A stretch of DNA of 64,000 nt from Fibrobacter succinogenes (GTDB lineage: Bacteria > Fibrobacterota > Fibrobacteria > Fibrobacterales > Fibrobacteraceae), in the NCBI GenBank assembly GCA_902768715.1, contig CACXMH010000008.1:1-64000 (forward strand), read 5' to 3'. The position numbers were made by a program, and so were the translations under genes. Each line of letters begins with the position of its first letter. The first letter of the stretch is position 1. Of this stretch, positions 50,307 to 57,730 are shown in pieces. The notes beneath the pieces were generated by a model that made no database searches, was not told the origin of the DNA, and saw only the letters and a list, made by a program, of their open reading frames with translations.

Positions 50307-51320
50307 CTAAACTTTTTTTTGCTTTGCTCTTGGTAAATTCGCTAATGTTTCCAACTGTTCAACAATTATGCGTAGCAAAGCTTCTCTACTGTCAAGTTTC
50401 TTTCGCAACTCAGCGAGTTTACTTTCTGCAAGGCTAATTTCCGATTCAACATCACTTGCCGCAATATCTAAAAAAGATAATTTTTTAAGATACTTATTTT
50501 GCTCTTCATCAAAACCCATACTGGAACCAAATTCCTGAAAGTCCTTAAATTTTTTCAATCGTTTTATATTTACAGGAATGTCTTGCAGGAATATCTTTTT
50601 CGCTTTAAGACAATGCAACTTCTTCTTTATTTCCTCAACATCCCAGACGAGAATCTTCCGTAAACATTCAATTCGATGATCAACCCACATTCCAAGAATT
50701 TGTGCAAACGAAAGTTCCTCCACTTTCTCGCCAGTCCAAACAGGAAAACTTCTAGATTCGCCCAGCAAAGGATGACGCATTTGTGGGGCAGCATCACAGC
50801 AATTTTGCACACAAGCAATAACATCCGAAAAATCATGCGGAGGAACGCTAGCGCGCTCACCATTAAATCCATTCACAAGCAGATTAGGGAACATCGACGG
50901 CAAATAACATGGTTCTTTAAATGTGCCATTGAAATTATCGTACAAAGGTACCGCATTTTTCTCAACCCCATCCAGCATAGCCCTTCCAAAACAAGAAATT
51001 TTCACTTCAGTAAAGCGCATTGCCGCATACGAATTTCGGTCAGTTCGAGAGCCAAAATTTCCTTGACCATAAACAAGGGGATCTTTCTCCGTAAGTTGAA
51101 CCATATTGACCAAACCTTTGTAAATGCAGTCGGCATTATATGGATAAAAATGGCCCATTACATAACCAACAATTTTTGCAGATTTCACGAATTGATTCAA
51201 TTCTTTTTGGGGACGTGTTCTAAACGACCAAAGAATTTTTCTCTGCACAGAAATCAAGCCATCCCGCACATCGGGATATAATTCCATCTGTTTTACTTCG
51301 TTCTCGTTTATCATGTTCAT
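50307..51320 (-). CDS. Compact GyrA/ParC-like topoisomerase-A domain protein with Tyr-to-Phe active site
   Basis: 337 residues against more than 750 in GyrA/ParC. YPDVRDGLISVQRKILWSF, KSAKIVGYVMGHFYPYNADCIYKGLV, YGQGNFGS, SYAAMRFTE, FPNLLVNGFNGE and VPPHDFSDVI follow the GyrA winged-helix domain in order. The catalytic Tyr of AAMRYTE is Phe103 (TTT at 51012-51014), and the PHG motif is PYN. The tower domain is mostly missing; a coiled-coil segment like GyrA's (SFAQILGMWVDHRIECLRK) is followed by a Lys/Glu/Leu coiled coil, and there is no beta-pinwheel. It should bind or bend DNA but not cut it. AAGGAGG precedes the ATG; promoter has WYL operator 2. Confidence 0.88.
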   Translation of the reverse strand: MNMINENEVKQMELYPDVRDGLISVQRKILWSFRTRPQKELNQFVKSAKIVGYVMGHFYPYNADCIYKGLVNMVQLTEKDPLVYGQGNFGSRTDRNSYAAMRFTEVKISCFGRAMLDGVEKNAVPLYDNFNGTFKEPCYLPSMFPNLLVNGFNGERASVPPHDFSDVIACVQNCCDAAPQMRHPLLGESRSFPVWTGEKVEELSFAQILGMWVDHRIECLRKILVWDVEEIKKKLHCLKAKKIFLQDIPVNIKRLKKFKDFQEFGSSMGFDEEQNKYLKKLSFLDIAASDVESEISLAESKLAELRKKLDSREALLRIIVEQLETLANLPRAKQKKV

Positions 51321-51339
51321 AAAAGCCTCCTTTTTCTTG

Positions 51340-51370
51340 AAGATAGACTACACTCATGACAATAAACGTC
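51340..51370 (-). promoter_or_regulatory. WYL-regulon operator 2 and -10 box (GyrA-like gene)
   Basis: Minus strand: GACGTTTATTGTC (51358-51370), weaker palindrome; TTGTCA is followed after 11 bases by TATCTT (51340-51345). Confidence 0.7.
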
Positions 51371-51394
51371 GCCTACTAAAAGGGTTGCTTTTTT

Positions 51395-53698
51395 CTACAG
51401 CCCTAGTTTGCGACCTTGGTGTTCGTCTTTATTGGCGAGTTCTTCGAGCATGTTCTGCAAGATGAGTTCCTTCGTACGCAACTCGGCAGGCACATATTCT
51501 AGCTTGCGGCACACATTCTGAAAGTCGCTAATCGCCACATTGTCGCAGCGGCAAATCTCTTCGGGGCAATGGTTCCCGAAAAAAAATGTCCACGCTTTTG
51601 AAATCTGCTGCGAATTCATATACCCAAAAGCCAATTTCAACTGGAAACGCCTACGGACAGCCCAATCCAAGACTTTTTCATAGTTCGTCGCCGCAATGAG
51701 CATGCCGTTGAACGAATCCATCTGGCAAATGAACTCGTTCACCAACGTCACCTCCCACTGGTTACTGGTGGAATCCCGATTTTCAAAAAAGCTATCCGCT
51801 TCGTCAATAAAGAGAACAGCCTCTCTTTGCTCCGCCTCGCGGAACACCCCACGAATTCGCCGCTCGGACTCACCCACAAACATCGCCAAGATATCGCTTG
51901 GCCGCACCACCATAATCTCATGACAAAGGATGTCGCGTGCAATGTGCCTTGCAAAGGAGGTCTTCCCCGTTCCTGGCGGTCCGTAAAGGAAAATATTCAA
52001 ATTCACCTTTTTACCGCACATTTGCCTCTTTTTCCACTGTAAATCGAAGTTTTTCAGCATCGGAACGACAAAATCAGGACTTTGAATATCTCCATTGGAA
52101 ATGTTCACATAATCGGCATTGTATTTTTCATTGCCAAGACCCGACTGAACCATGGGTACGCCCAAGAGTTTGGCATGTGAAGAAGCCACTTCGCGAATGA
52201 TGCGCGAGGGTGGCATTTGGGCCGACTGCATACGCCCCGCTAACTGAACTGACAAAACAGAACTACGAGCAAGAACTGGTATTTCCTCGGATATCTGCTC
52301 GATATCATCATTACACAAGATGTTTTCTAGTTTTTGATTCTTGAGAACAGTGTGCCAAATGGCCATGCGTTCATCTTTTCCAAACGAGAAAAATTCTAGA
52401 GAATAGTCAAACCTGCTCCGCGTGCTGTTTTCTATGTCACCAATTCGATTCGTTATCCAAATAACGGGCGATTTCAGGCTTTCAAAAAAAACATTTAGCA
52501 GGCCTTTTTCAGCCTTGTTCAGAACCAGGTCCGCCTCGTCCATCAAGATGACGCCTCCACTCCGTTCGCACTCCCAGTCGGCAAGACGCAAAGAACGCAA
52601 ACGGGTCTGTAAAAGCGACTCTTCATTCTGCATTTCATCGCCAGTGCCCACCGATATCAGGGAAACGCCAAGTTCTTGAGCCAAGGCCTTGGCCATTTCG
52701 GTTTTTCCTGTTCCCTCACGGCCGTAGAAGAGAATGTTCAGCGGAGTTCCCTTTTGATGAGTTTTCAGCATTTGCAAGACAAACGGAACTTGACGGTTTG
52801 TCTTGGCTATTTGCGCATAGGAAACAGACGGTTTTGCGGCAGGACAAAAATCCATAATTCTCGAAATATCGGAAAATCCATACAGATAATCGCCGATCTC
52901 ACTTGCCAAAGTCAGTTCCCGCGGTTTAACGCGAAGAACCGCATTTCGGCAAACATCTTCCATCTGCACCAGGCTAAACTTCACAAGCGGACTCTCTTTT
53001 GAACAAAGCTCATGAAGAACTGAAGGTTCCAGCCCCGTAATTAACGAAGTTCGCCGAAAGGAGCCGCTGCCGAGAGAGTTAAAGAAGTTGGGCAACCCCG
53101 TAGTTGCCTTAACATTAAAAGCCATGTCTTGATGGTCCCGTAACCACAGGTACAAAATCAGTTCTATGGCCTCATCAGAAAGATGAAAAATTCTTTTTAA
53201 TTCAAATGTTCGGCGCAAGGAGACGTCATCCACTCCACAACCCTTGGCAATCCAGTCAGTGGCACATTCGTCCATTACCTGCAATAGCAAGTGACGTACG
53301 CGAGAATCTACAAGCCCAAAATTCGAAGAACACTTTAAAAATTTCTGCGCAAAAATAATTTCCCGACCCTTGTGAAATGCATCAAGAAGTTCCTTTTCGG
53401 TGTATTTCTTTCTATCTGTCCCTAAATAGACATAGTCCTTAAAATCAACATTGTCACGGATAGCATACACCCTATCCGCAAATTCAGCAGTACGCTCTTC
53501 GGTCATGTACTTGTTGCAAAAAAGTTCACAATCCCCGTCCGGGCAGACCCGCAGAAAACGCCGCCAGAACTCGATAATTTTCAAGTCCATAAAAGATGGA
53601 GATGAATGAACAAAATTTTCATCAACTTGCTCTCGTGCAAGTGTTTTTTCCTTATTCTGAAAATAGTTGGCGGGAGTATTACGATAATGTAACTGCAT
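51395..53698 (-). CDS. Tandem AAA+ ATPase (767 aa)
   Basis: Residues 1-300 form a helical N-domain with no motif I know. D1 has Walker A GREGTGKT (326-333), Walker B ILMDEAD (384-390), sensor-1 ITNR and Arg-finger region STRSRFD (424-430). D2 has Walker A GPPGTGKT (573-580), Walker B LFIDEAD (629-635), AATN sensor 1 and RRRF (682-685). D2 is of the Cdc48/FtsH-like type. Both ATP sites look active. It probably remodels a partner, perhaps the GyrA-like protein encoded 75 bases downstream. It has its own promoter with WYL operator 3. Confidence 0.9.
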   Translation of the reverse strand: MQLHYRNTPANYFQNKEKTLAREQVDENFVHSSPSFMDLKIIEFWRRFLRVCPDGDCELFCNKYMTEERTAEFADRVYAIRDNVDFKDYVYLGTDRKKYTEKELLDAFHKGREIIFAQKFLKCSSNFGLVDSRVRHLLLQVMDECATDWIAKGCGVDDVSLRRTFELKRIFHLSDEAIELILYLWLRDHQDMAFNVKATTGLPNFFNSLGSGSFRRTSLITGLEPSVLHELCSKESPLVKFSLVQMEDVCRNAVLRVKPRELTLASEIGDYLYGFSDISRIMDFCPAAKPSVSYAQIAKTNRQVPFVLQMLKTHQKGTPLNILFYGREGTGKTEMAKALAQELGVSLISVGTGDEMQNEESLLQTRLRSLRLADWECERSGGVILMDEADLVLNKAEKGLLNVFFESLKSPVIWITNRIGDIENSTRSRFDYSLEFFSFGKDERMAIWHTVLKNQKLENILCNDDIEQISEEIPVLARSSVLSVQLAGRMQSAQMPPSRIIREVASSHAKLLGVPMVQSGLGNEKYNADYVNISNGDIQSPDFVVPMLKNFDLQWKKRQMCGKKVNLNIFLYGPPGTGKTSFARHIARDILCHEIMVVRPSDILAMFVGESERRIRGVFREAEQREAVLFIDEADSFFENRDSTSNQWEVTLVNEFICQMDSFNGMLIAATNYEKVLDWAVRRRFQLKLAFGYMNSQQISKAWTFFFGNHCPEEICRCDNVAISDFQNVCRKLEYVPAELRTKELILQNMLEELANKDEHQGRKLGL

Positions 53699-53724
53699 AA
53701 CAGAACCTGTTTATTCTGTCTTGC

Positions 53725-53757
53725 AATATAAAATTGGCGTACGACAATAGATGTCGT
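53725..53757 (-). promoter_or_regulatory. WYL-regulon operator 3 and -10 box (AAA+ gene)
   Basis: ACGACAATAGATGTCGT (53741-53757); on minus TTGTCG is followed after 11 bases by TATATT (53725-53730), 26 bases before the ATG. Confidence 0.75.
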
Positions 53758-53777
53758 GCATGAAGTAGATTTAAAAA

Positions 53778-54902
53778 CTATTTATTTACAGATTTCACGA
53801 TTTCATTCAATTGGCGACACATACTATATAATTTTTCAGCAATTTCTTCGGGGGATGTATTTTCTCCCAACGGATCAAATTTCAGTTCCCACTTAGTATT
53901 ATCACAATTATAAGAACTTCTGCCATGTAACTTAATCAACTCACCACGATAATTTTCTAGTATCTCGGGCCATTTATAAGGTTGCCAAATTGTAATTTGA
54001 ATATTATAGCGTCCTTTAATATCAAAACCCGATTCCAATCCAATTCCCTCTTTAATTGTAATCCCTAAATCAGTATTGGCATAAATCCACCATTCATCAT
54101 TAGGCTCTTTCTTTTTTAAAAGTTCCTTAATTTCTTCTAGCCGGCTATGTTGTATCTTTTCAATTTCTTTAACAAATTCATTTCGTCTATTTATCAAAGT
54201 TTCTAGAGACGCATTGTTGTCAATAAAGAAAGCTATTTCTTCGGGAGTAAAATTAGACATACGTCCTCCTTTTCTGTCTAGAAATTGGATGAAATCCGTT
54301 AGAATTGCGAGATACTTAGCATTACAAGATGCAACATACTCTCCTAAATTCTGTTTCAATTTCGCTACAAATTCTCGATAAAAAACAACCTTATATTTAT
54401 CCTTATGCACCGAACTATGTTTCAACAATTCGTCTTCCACATCTTCGCGCATAGAAATGATAATATATAAGGCTCTTCGCTCTCCTTTTTCTCCTTCAAC
54501 ATATTTATAATAATCATCTAAAGGGTTGTCTAAGGGGGCCCACAGTTTATTTTCAATACAAACGACAAGATTTTCACTTACCAAAAGCAGGTCTATCCGT
54601 CCTTCTTTCGTATGAACTTCACATTCGGCACAGCAACTGAGAGCCGCCCCTATATCTATTTTTTCATTCGCTTTTTCGCAATACAATTCAAGAAGGCTAT
54701 TCAAGAAAAGAGTTCCCATCCCATGAGGGTTGCGAGTATTAAAGAAGAAGGACAATAGTCTTGAGCAGATTTCCTCAGTTCGTCTCCCTGGATATTCACA
54801 AATTTCTAGACAGGACGGTTCATACACGGGTTTGGGAGGGAATGTTTTAAACTTCTCAAGGATTTTCTTAAATTCTTCAATCTGTTCTTGTTCTTCTGTC
54901 AT
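53778..54902 (-). CDS. PD-(D/E)XK nuclease superfamily protein (374 aa)
   Basis: The core is RIDLLLVSENLVVCIENK: Asp104, then Glu117-x-Lys119, the D...ExK signature of the PD-(D/E)XK fold, preceded by an EEICSRLLSFFF helix with a possible fourth ligand Glu. The N-terminal half is the nuclease-like domain. The C-terminal half (from about residue 215) is a separate domain with Trp-rich strands (WWIYANTDLGITI, WQPYKWPEIL) that may recognise a substrate. I recall PDDEXK_4-type defence proteins with this layout. Its promoter (GGTATATTT) has no WYL site, so it may be controlled independently. AT-rich. Confidence 0.8.
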   Translation of the reverse strand: MTEEQEQIEEFKKILEKFKTFPPKPVYEPSCLEICEYPGRRTEEICSRLLSFFFNTRNPHGMGTLFLNSLLELYCEKANEKIDIGAALSCCAECEVHTKEGRIDLLLVSENLVVCIENKLWAPLDNPLDDYYKYVEGEKGERRALYIIISMREDVEDELLKHSSVHKDKYKVVFYREFVAKLKQNLGEYVASCNAKYLAILTDFIQFLDRKGGRMSNFTPEEIAFFIDNNASLETLINRRNEFVKEIEKIQHSRLEEIKELLKKKEPNDEWWIYANTDLGITIKEGIGLESGFDIKGRYNIQITIWQPYKWPEILENYRGELIKLHGRSSYNCDNTKWELKFDPLGENTSPEEIAEKLYSMCRQLNEIVKSVNK

Positions 54903-55078
54903 AAGCGGCCCCTTTTATCACAAATATACCCTAAATAATTTCAAAAGAGAATAGTAATTTTCTCTCATGCTCAAAATTTGAAACAACTATCGACCCAACG
55001 CCAGGAAATGTAGCCACATCTCGTTGCTTTTTTATCAATATGGCCCAAACCTACGTCAACAGGTGTCGCCGCCAAGTT

Positions 55079-55579
55079 TCACGCCCCACCGCCCCATAAA
55101 CGCAGAGGAAGTTCCTGCCATAGGTGGAGCGGGATCAACATAAAGCGAGACGATCCCGAAGAACCGTCCTTGATGTATTCTGAAACTCCATTCGGAAAAA
55201 ACCTGAGCGTCCGCTCCATATAGATCTCCGGCTGGTTCATTATCCAGGACACCGATTCCTCCTCTTCGGTCCGGAACATATTGAAAAAACGCCGAACGGT
55301 CTCCGTACTTAAGCCATGCTCCGAAAGCACGAAATCCTTATCTACAGGAGCACAATAGATGATTGTATACTGCGTGTTGCTGCTGCAGGCTTTTCTGAGT
55401 TTGCGGTACTGCGCCGAGCGGGTTATCCCCCTCCATTCATCGCCTATGATGGATTGGACCTCATCTGCCGTCTTGCAAAGCGGTCGTCCACTAAGAGCGA
55501 CAACAATCTTATCGTAAAGTTCCCCGTCCTGGGCAATGAAAAACTGCCCTTCCAATTTAATCATGTCGATAATAGCCAT
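55079..55579 (-). CDS. Hypothetical protein of the WYL regulon (167 aa)
   Basis: Not recognised. Start set at ATG 55579 (MAIIDMIKLEGQFFIAQDG), which lies 26 bases after a TATATT box; the frame upstream would run through the operator. A mixed alpha/beta cytoplasmic protein with YTIIYCAPVDKDFVL and SWIMNQPEIYMERTLRFFP segments. It has WYL operator 4 in its promoter, so it is expressed together with the AAA+ and GyrA-like genes. Confidence 0.7.
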   Translation of the reverse strand: MAIIDMIKLEGQFFIAQDGELYDKIVVALSGRPLCKTADEVQSIIGDEWRGITRSAQYRKLRKACSSNTQYTIIYCAPVDKDFVLSEHGLSTETVRRFFNMFRTEEEESVSWIMNQPEIYMERTLRFFPNGVSEYIKDGSSGSSRFMLIPLHLWQELPLRLWGGGA

Positions 55580-55604
55580 ATAAAAATCCCTGTTGACTAT
55601 CAGG

Positions 55605-55637
55605 AATATAGAATGAGCCCACGACAATTAGCGTCGT
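55605..55637 (-). promoter_or_regulatory. WYL-regulon operator 4 and -10 box (167-aa gene)
   Basis: ACGACAATTAGCGTCGT (55621-55637); on minus TTGTCG, 11 bases, TATATT (55605-55610). Confidence 0.75.
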
Positions 55638-55656
55638 TTGCCCAATCTCTGCAATT

Positions 55657-56178
55657 TTACTTAATGCGGTCGCCGCAGAATTCCTGACGTCCACAATTCT
55701 TGCAATGGGTTCCCATCCAAAGGGTATCAAACTGTTTGATGGCCGCCTCAACAAGGGCCGGCTCGTTGGTAAGGATTCCCGACTCAAAGTTCCTTCGAAG
55801 GGAACTTTTCATGCCGATGCCGGCACCGGTGAGGTTTGCAGATCCGATATAGGCGGTTTCCAAATCAAAAATCATCATCTTGAAATGTACCCGCGGGCAC
55901 ATGACCCGCTCCAAGTCCGTCGCAAGAATCTTGAAACGGTCAAAATCTTCGCGAAAGTTAGGGCCCGGTTCCTTGGCGTGTATCAGCCGCACACCTACAC
56001 CTCGTTTCAAAAGAGCGGCAAGTTGCCCCAACAAAGGAATCGCTTCGCCATCATGTTTAACATAGACGTCCTTGATATCGGCGGTTCCAATCCACAGCGT
56101 ATTACGAACTTTCGCGATACGCGAGACAACCTCGGAGTAATGCTCCTCATTCTGGATGTACTTAGTAAAGGCGGGCAT
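55657..56178 (-). CDS. PLD-family (HKD) nuclease-like protein (173 aa)
   Basis: Single HKD motif HFKMMIFD (His98, Lys100, Asp105) followed by YIGSANLTGAG, the signature of phospholipase D-type nucleases that act as dimers (Nuc, BfiI type). The N-terminal part (LWIGTADIKDVYV, LKRGVGVRLIHA) is the usual sandwich. A Cys-rich tail (HCKNCGRQEFCGDR) may bind zinc. A decayed paralogue lies at 49968. Promoter with a CTATATT box and no WYL site. Confidence 0.88.
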   Translation of the reverse strand: MPAFTKYIQNEEHYSEVVSRIAKVRNTLWIGTADIKDVYVKHDGEAIPLLGQLAALLKRGVGVRLIHAKEPGPNFREDFDRFKILATDLERVMCPRVHFKMMIFDLETAYIGSANLTGAGIGMKSSLRRNFESGILTNEPALVEAAIKQFDTLWMGTHCKNCGRQEFCGDRIK

Positions 56179-56226
56179 TAGGCAAAATATAGTTTTGCAC
56201 CATTCCAGTGCATTTTATTCGGCAAA

Positions 56227-56270
56227 ATGGACTAAAATACAGAAAATAATCCAATATAATGGACTAAAAT
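56227..56270. repeat. Direct repeat ATGGACTAAAAT, 32-base period
   Basis: Two exact copies (56227-56238, 56259-56270), each followed by a short A-rich stretch with ACA. They lie between the PLD gene's promoter and the DUF1232 stop; possibly operator sites of another regulator. Confidence 0.45.
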
Positions 56271-56284
56271 GTACAAAAAGTCAC

Positions 56285-56623
56285 TTATTTCACAATCAGC
56301 GCCACAATCGCAGCAATAAGCCCGCCGAGCAACAGCGCGACAATTACAACGGCAATGACCATAAACCATTTGGCGTATTTCAGGATTTTCACCATGGCGG
56401 AGTCCTGGTTTTTCGCGAACTGCTGCACGGCATTCATGGTTGCAGTAATGAGGAATCCGATGTCGTCAATCCAGCCCACTACGGGGATAGCATCGGGCGC
56501 CAGGTCAATGGGCGACGCCGTGTACAAAAGCGACATGATCATCAAAAAAACGGCGAGCCCCTTTTGCAATGGGGACGCACCGTTCAAATTCTTCATATCT
56601 AAAACTTCTGGTTCTTTATCCAT
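56285..56623 (-). CDS. DUF1232 (YkvA-type) membrane protein
   Basis: 112 residues. ASPIDLAPDAIPVVGWIDD is the DUF1232 signature (SPIDLIPDxIPxxGxxDD), within a hydrophobic helix pair, and a second strong membrane segment (WFMVIAVVIVALLLGGLIAAIVALIV) ends the protein. An inner-membrane protein of unknown role, common in defence and cell-envelope contexts. Promoter GGATATATTTC; no WYL operator. Confidence 0.85.
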   Translation of the reverse strand: MDKEPEVLDMKNLNGASPLQKGLAVFLMIMSLLYTASPIDLAPDAIPVVGWIDDIGFLITATMNAVQQFAKNQDSAMVKILKYAKWFMVIAVVIVALLLGGLIAAIVALIVK

Positions 56624-56724
56624 ATCTTACCCTCTCTATGAAGAGAAATATATCCTATTTTCTACATAATGGAACTAATAAAAAACAAAAAAATAGGTTA
56701 GAAAGTCATTTTTTCTTTAAGCCC

Positions 56725-57087
56725 CTACTCCTCGCTATCAACTCTGTACTCCACACCGAGCCCCCAGTAGGTGCACCTATACTTTTTATCAAAAGTGATA
56801 AACCCCAGGCTCACCGTCTCCTCGATTTCCTGGCGGTGGATGTCGATGACATTGTCAATATAGACCTTGTTTCTTTCCGTCCCCACATACTTATTGATGA
56901 AATTGATTTCGGTGCAGGGCAGGACTGATTCGTAATACTCGTTCAACCGCACAAAACCCACAACTTCTAGCGGTCTGTTGGCGACCGTATCAAGGTTCGG
57001 CGAAGTTTCTACAAGGCGTCTGCTGGTGCACCCCGCAAACATGCTTGACATGACAACGGACAAAGCTACAGCTATTATCGTTTTCAT
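56725..57087 (-). CDS. Small lipoprotein of the WYL regulon (120 aa)
   Basis: Lipoprotein signal with lipobox MFAGC, then an unrecognised beta-rich mature part (LEVVGFVRLNEYYESVL, FITFDKKYRCTYWGLGVEYR) reminiscent of TRL/Bor-type small lipoproteins. A GGAG-like sequence precedes the ATG. Its promoter carries WYL operator 5, which ties an envelope protein to the island's regulation. Confidence 0.78.
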   Translation of the reverse strand: MKTIIAVALSVVMSSMFAGCTSRRLVETSPNLDTVANRPLEVVGFVRLNEYYESVLPCTEINFINKYVGTERNKVYIDNVIDIHRQEIEETVSLGFITFDKKYRCTYWGLGVEYRVDSEE

Positions 57088-57108
57088 AGGCGATCTCCAT
57101 TTTTTACG

Positions 57109-57141
57109 AATGTAGATTCACCACACGACAATAGATGTCGT
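57109..57141 (-). promoter_or_regulatory. WYL-regulon operator 5 and -10 box (lipoprotein gene)
   Basis: ACGACAATAGATGTCGT (57125-57141), identical over 17 bases to operator 3; on minus TTGTCG, 11 bases, TACATT (57109-57114). Confidence 0.75.
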
Positions 57142-57172
57142 GAGTCTCGTCTTTTTTCACATCCAATGCCGT

Positions 57173-57730
57173 TTAGGCCACGATGTCCATCAAGTCATAG
57201 TACATGAGGCGCGTATGCGGGTCGTTGTCCTCAGCATTCATAAAGCGGAAGCCATTCTTCACGTAGAATGGCACGGCATCCAAGTAGGCATCTACAGTCA
57301 AGAACCTGCACCCAGTCTTATTCTCGATAACGAACATCCCTTTGATGTAGTCCAGCACCGTCGTCCCTATTTGTTGGCCCTTCGCTGTTTCATCAACCCC
57401 TAAGCGACACAACTTCACGGCAGGATAGCTTTTCAAACGTTTTTCGTTCGGAAACCCGCGTTTCTTGCGAAACCGATTGAACTCCACCTTATCCTTGAAA
57501 TCTGTTATAGAGACCTTATCATTCGCAAGGCTGCAATAAGCAAGAATACGACCGGAACTAGCATTCACATAAGCATAGCTAACCGAGAGCAGGTGTTTCT
57601 GAAAAGCGGAAGCACGATGAAGAATAAAATCATCTAAATCAGCATCGCCACAACTGAAATTTTCAACGGAATAGGATGGCTTCAATCTAATAAAAGCCAG
57701 ATTCAGCCGATCTATACGTGTTTGAACCAT
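57173..57730 (-). CDS. GNAT-family N-acetyltransferase, likely toxin of a toxin-antitoxin pair
   Basis: 185 residues. FSCGDADLDDFIL at the N-terminus and KLCRLGVDETAKGQQIGTTVLDYI (acetyl-CoA-binding R/Q-x-x-G-x-G/A loop form GQQIG) are typical of TacT/AtaT-type toxins, which acetylate aminoacyl-tRNA. The end FYVKNGFRFMN is also typical. It overlaps the small upstream gene by 19 bases. Because the partner is not a classic RHH protein, a normal metabolic acetyltransferase cannot be excluded. Confidence 0.82.
   Translation of the reverse strand: MVQTRIDRLNLAFIRLKPSYSVENFSCGDADLDDFILHRASAFQKHLLSVSYAYVNASSGRILAYCSLANDKVSITDFKDKVEFNRFRKKRGFPNEKRLKSYPAVKLCRLGVDETAKGQQIGTTVLDYIKGMFVIENKTGCRFLTVDAYLDAVPFYVKNGFRFMNAEDNDPHTRLMYYDLMDIVA

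Noticed and set aside
54960-55078. Sixth WYL operator (ACGTCAACAGGTGTCG near 55055)
   Set aside because: Lacks the CGACAA half-site and any TATATT box at 11 bases; it lies downstream of a gene end.
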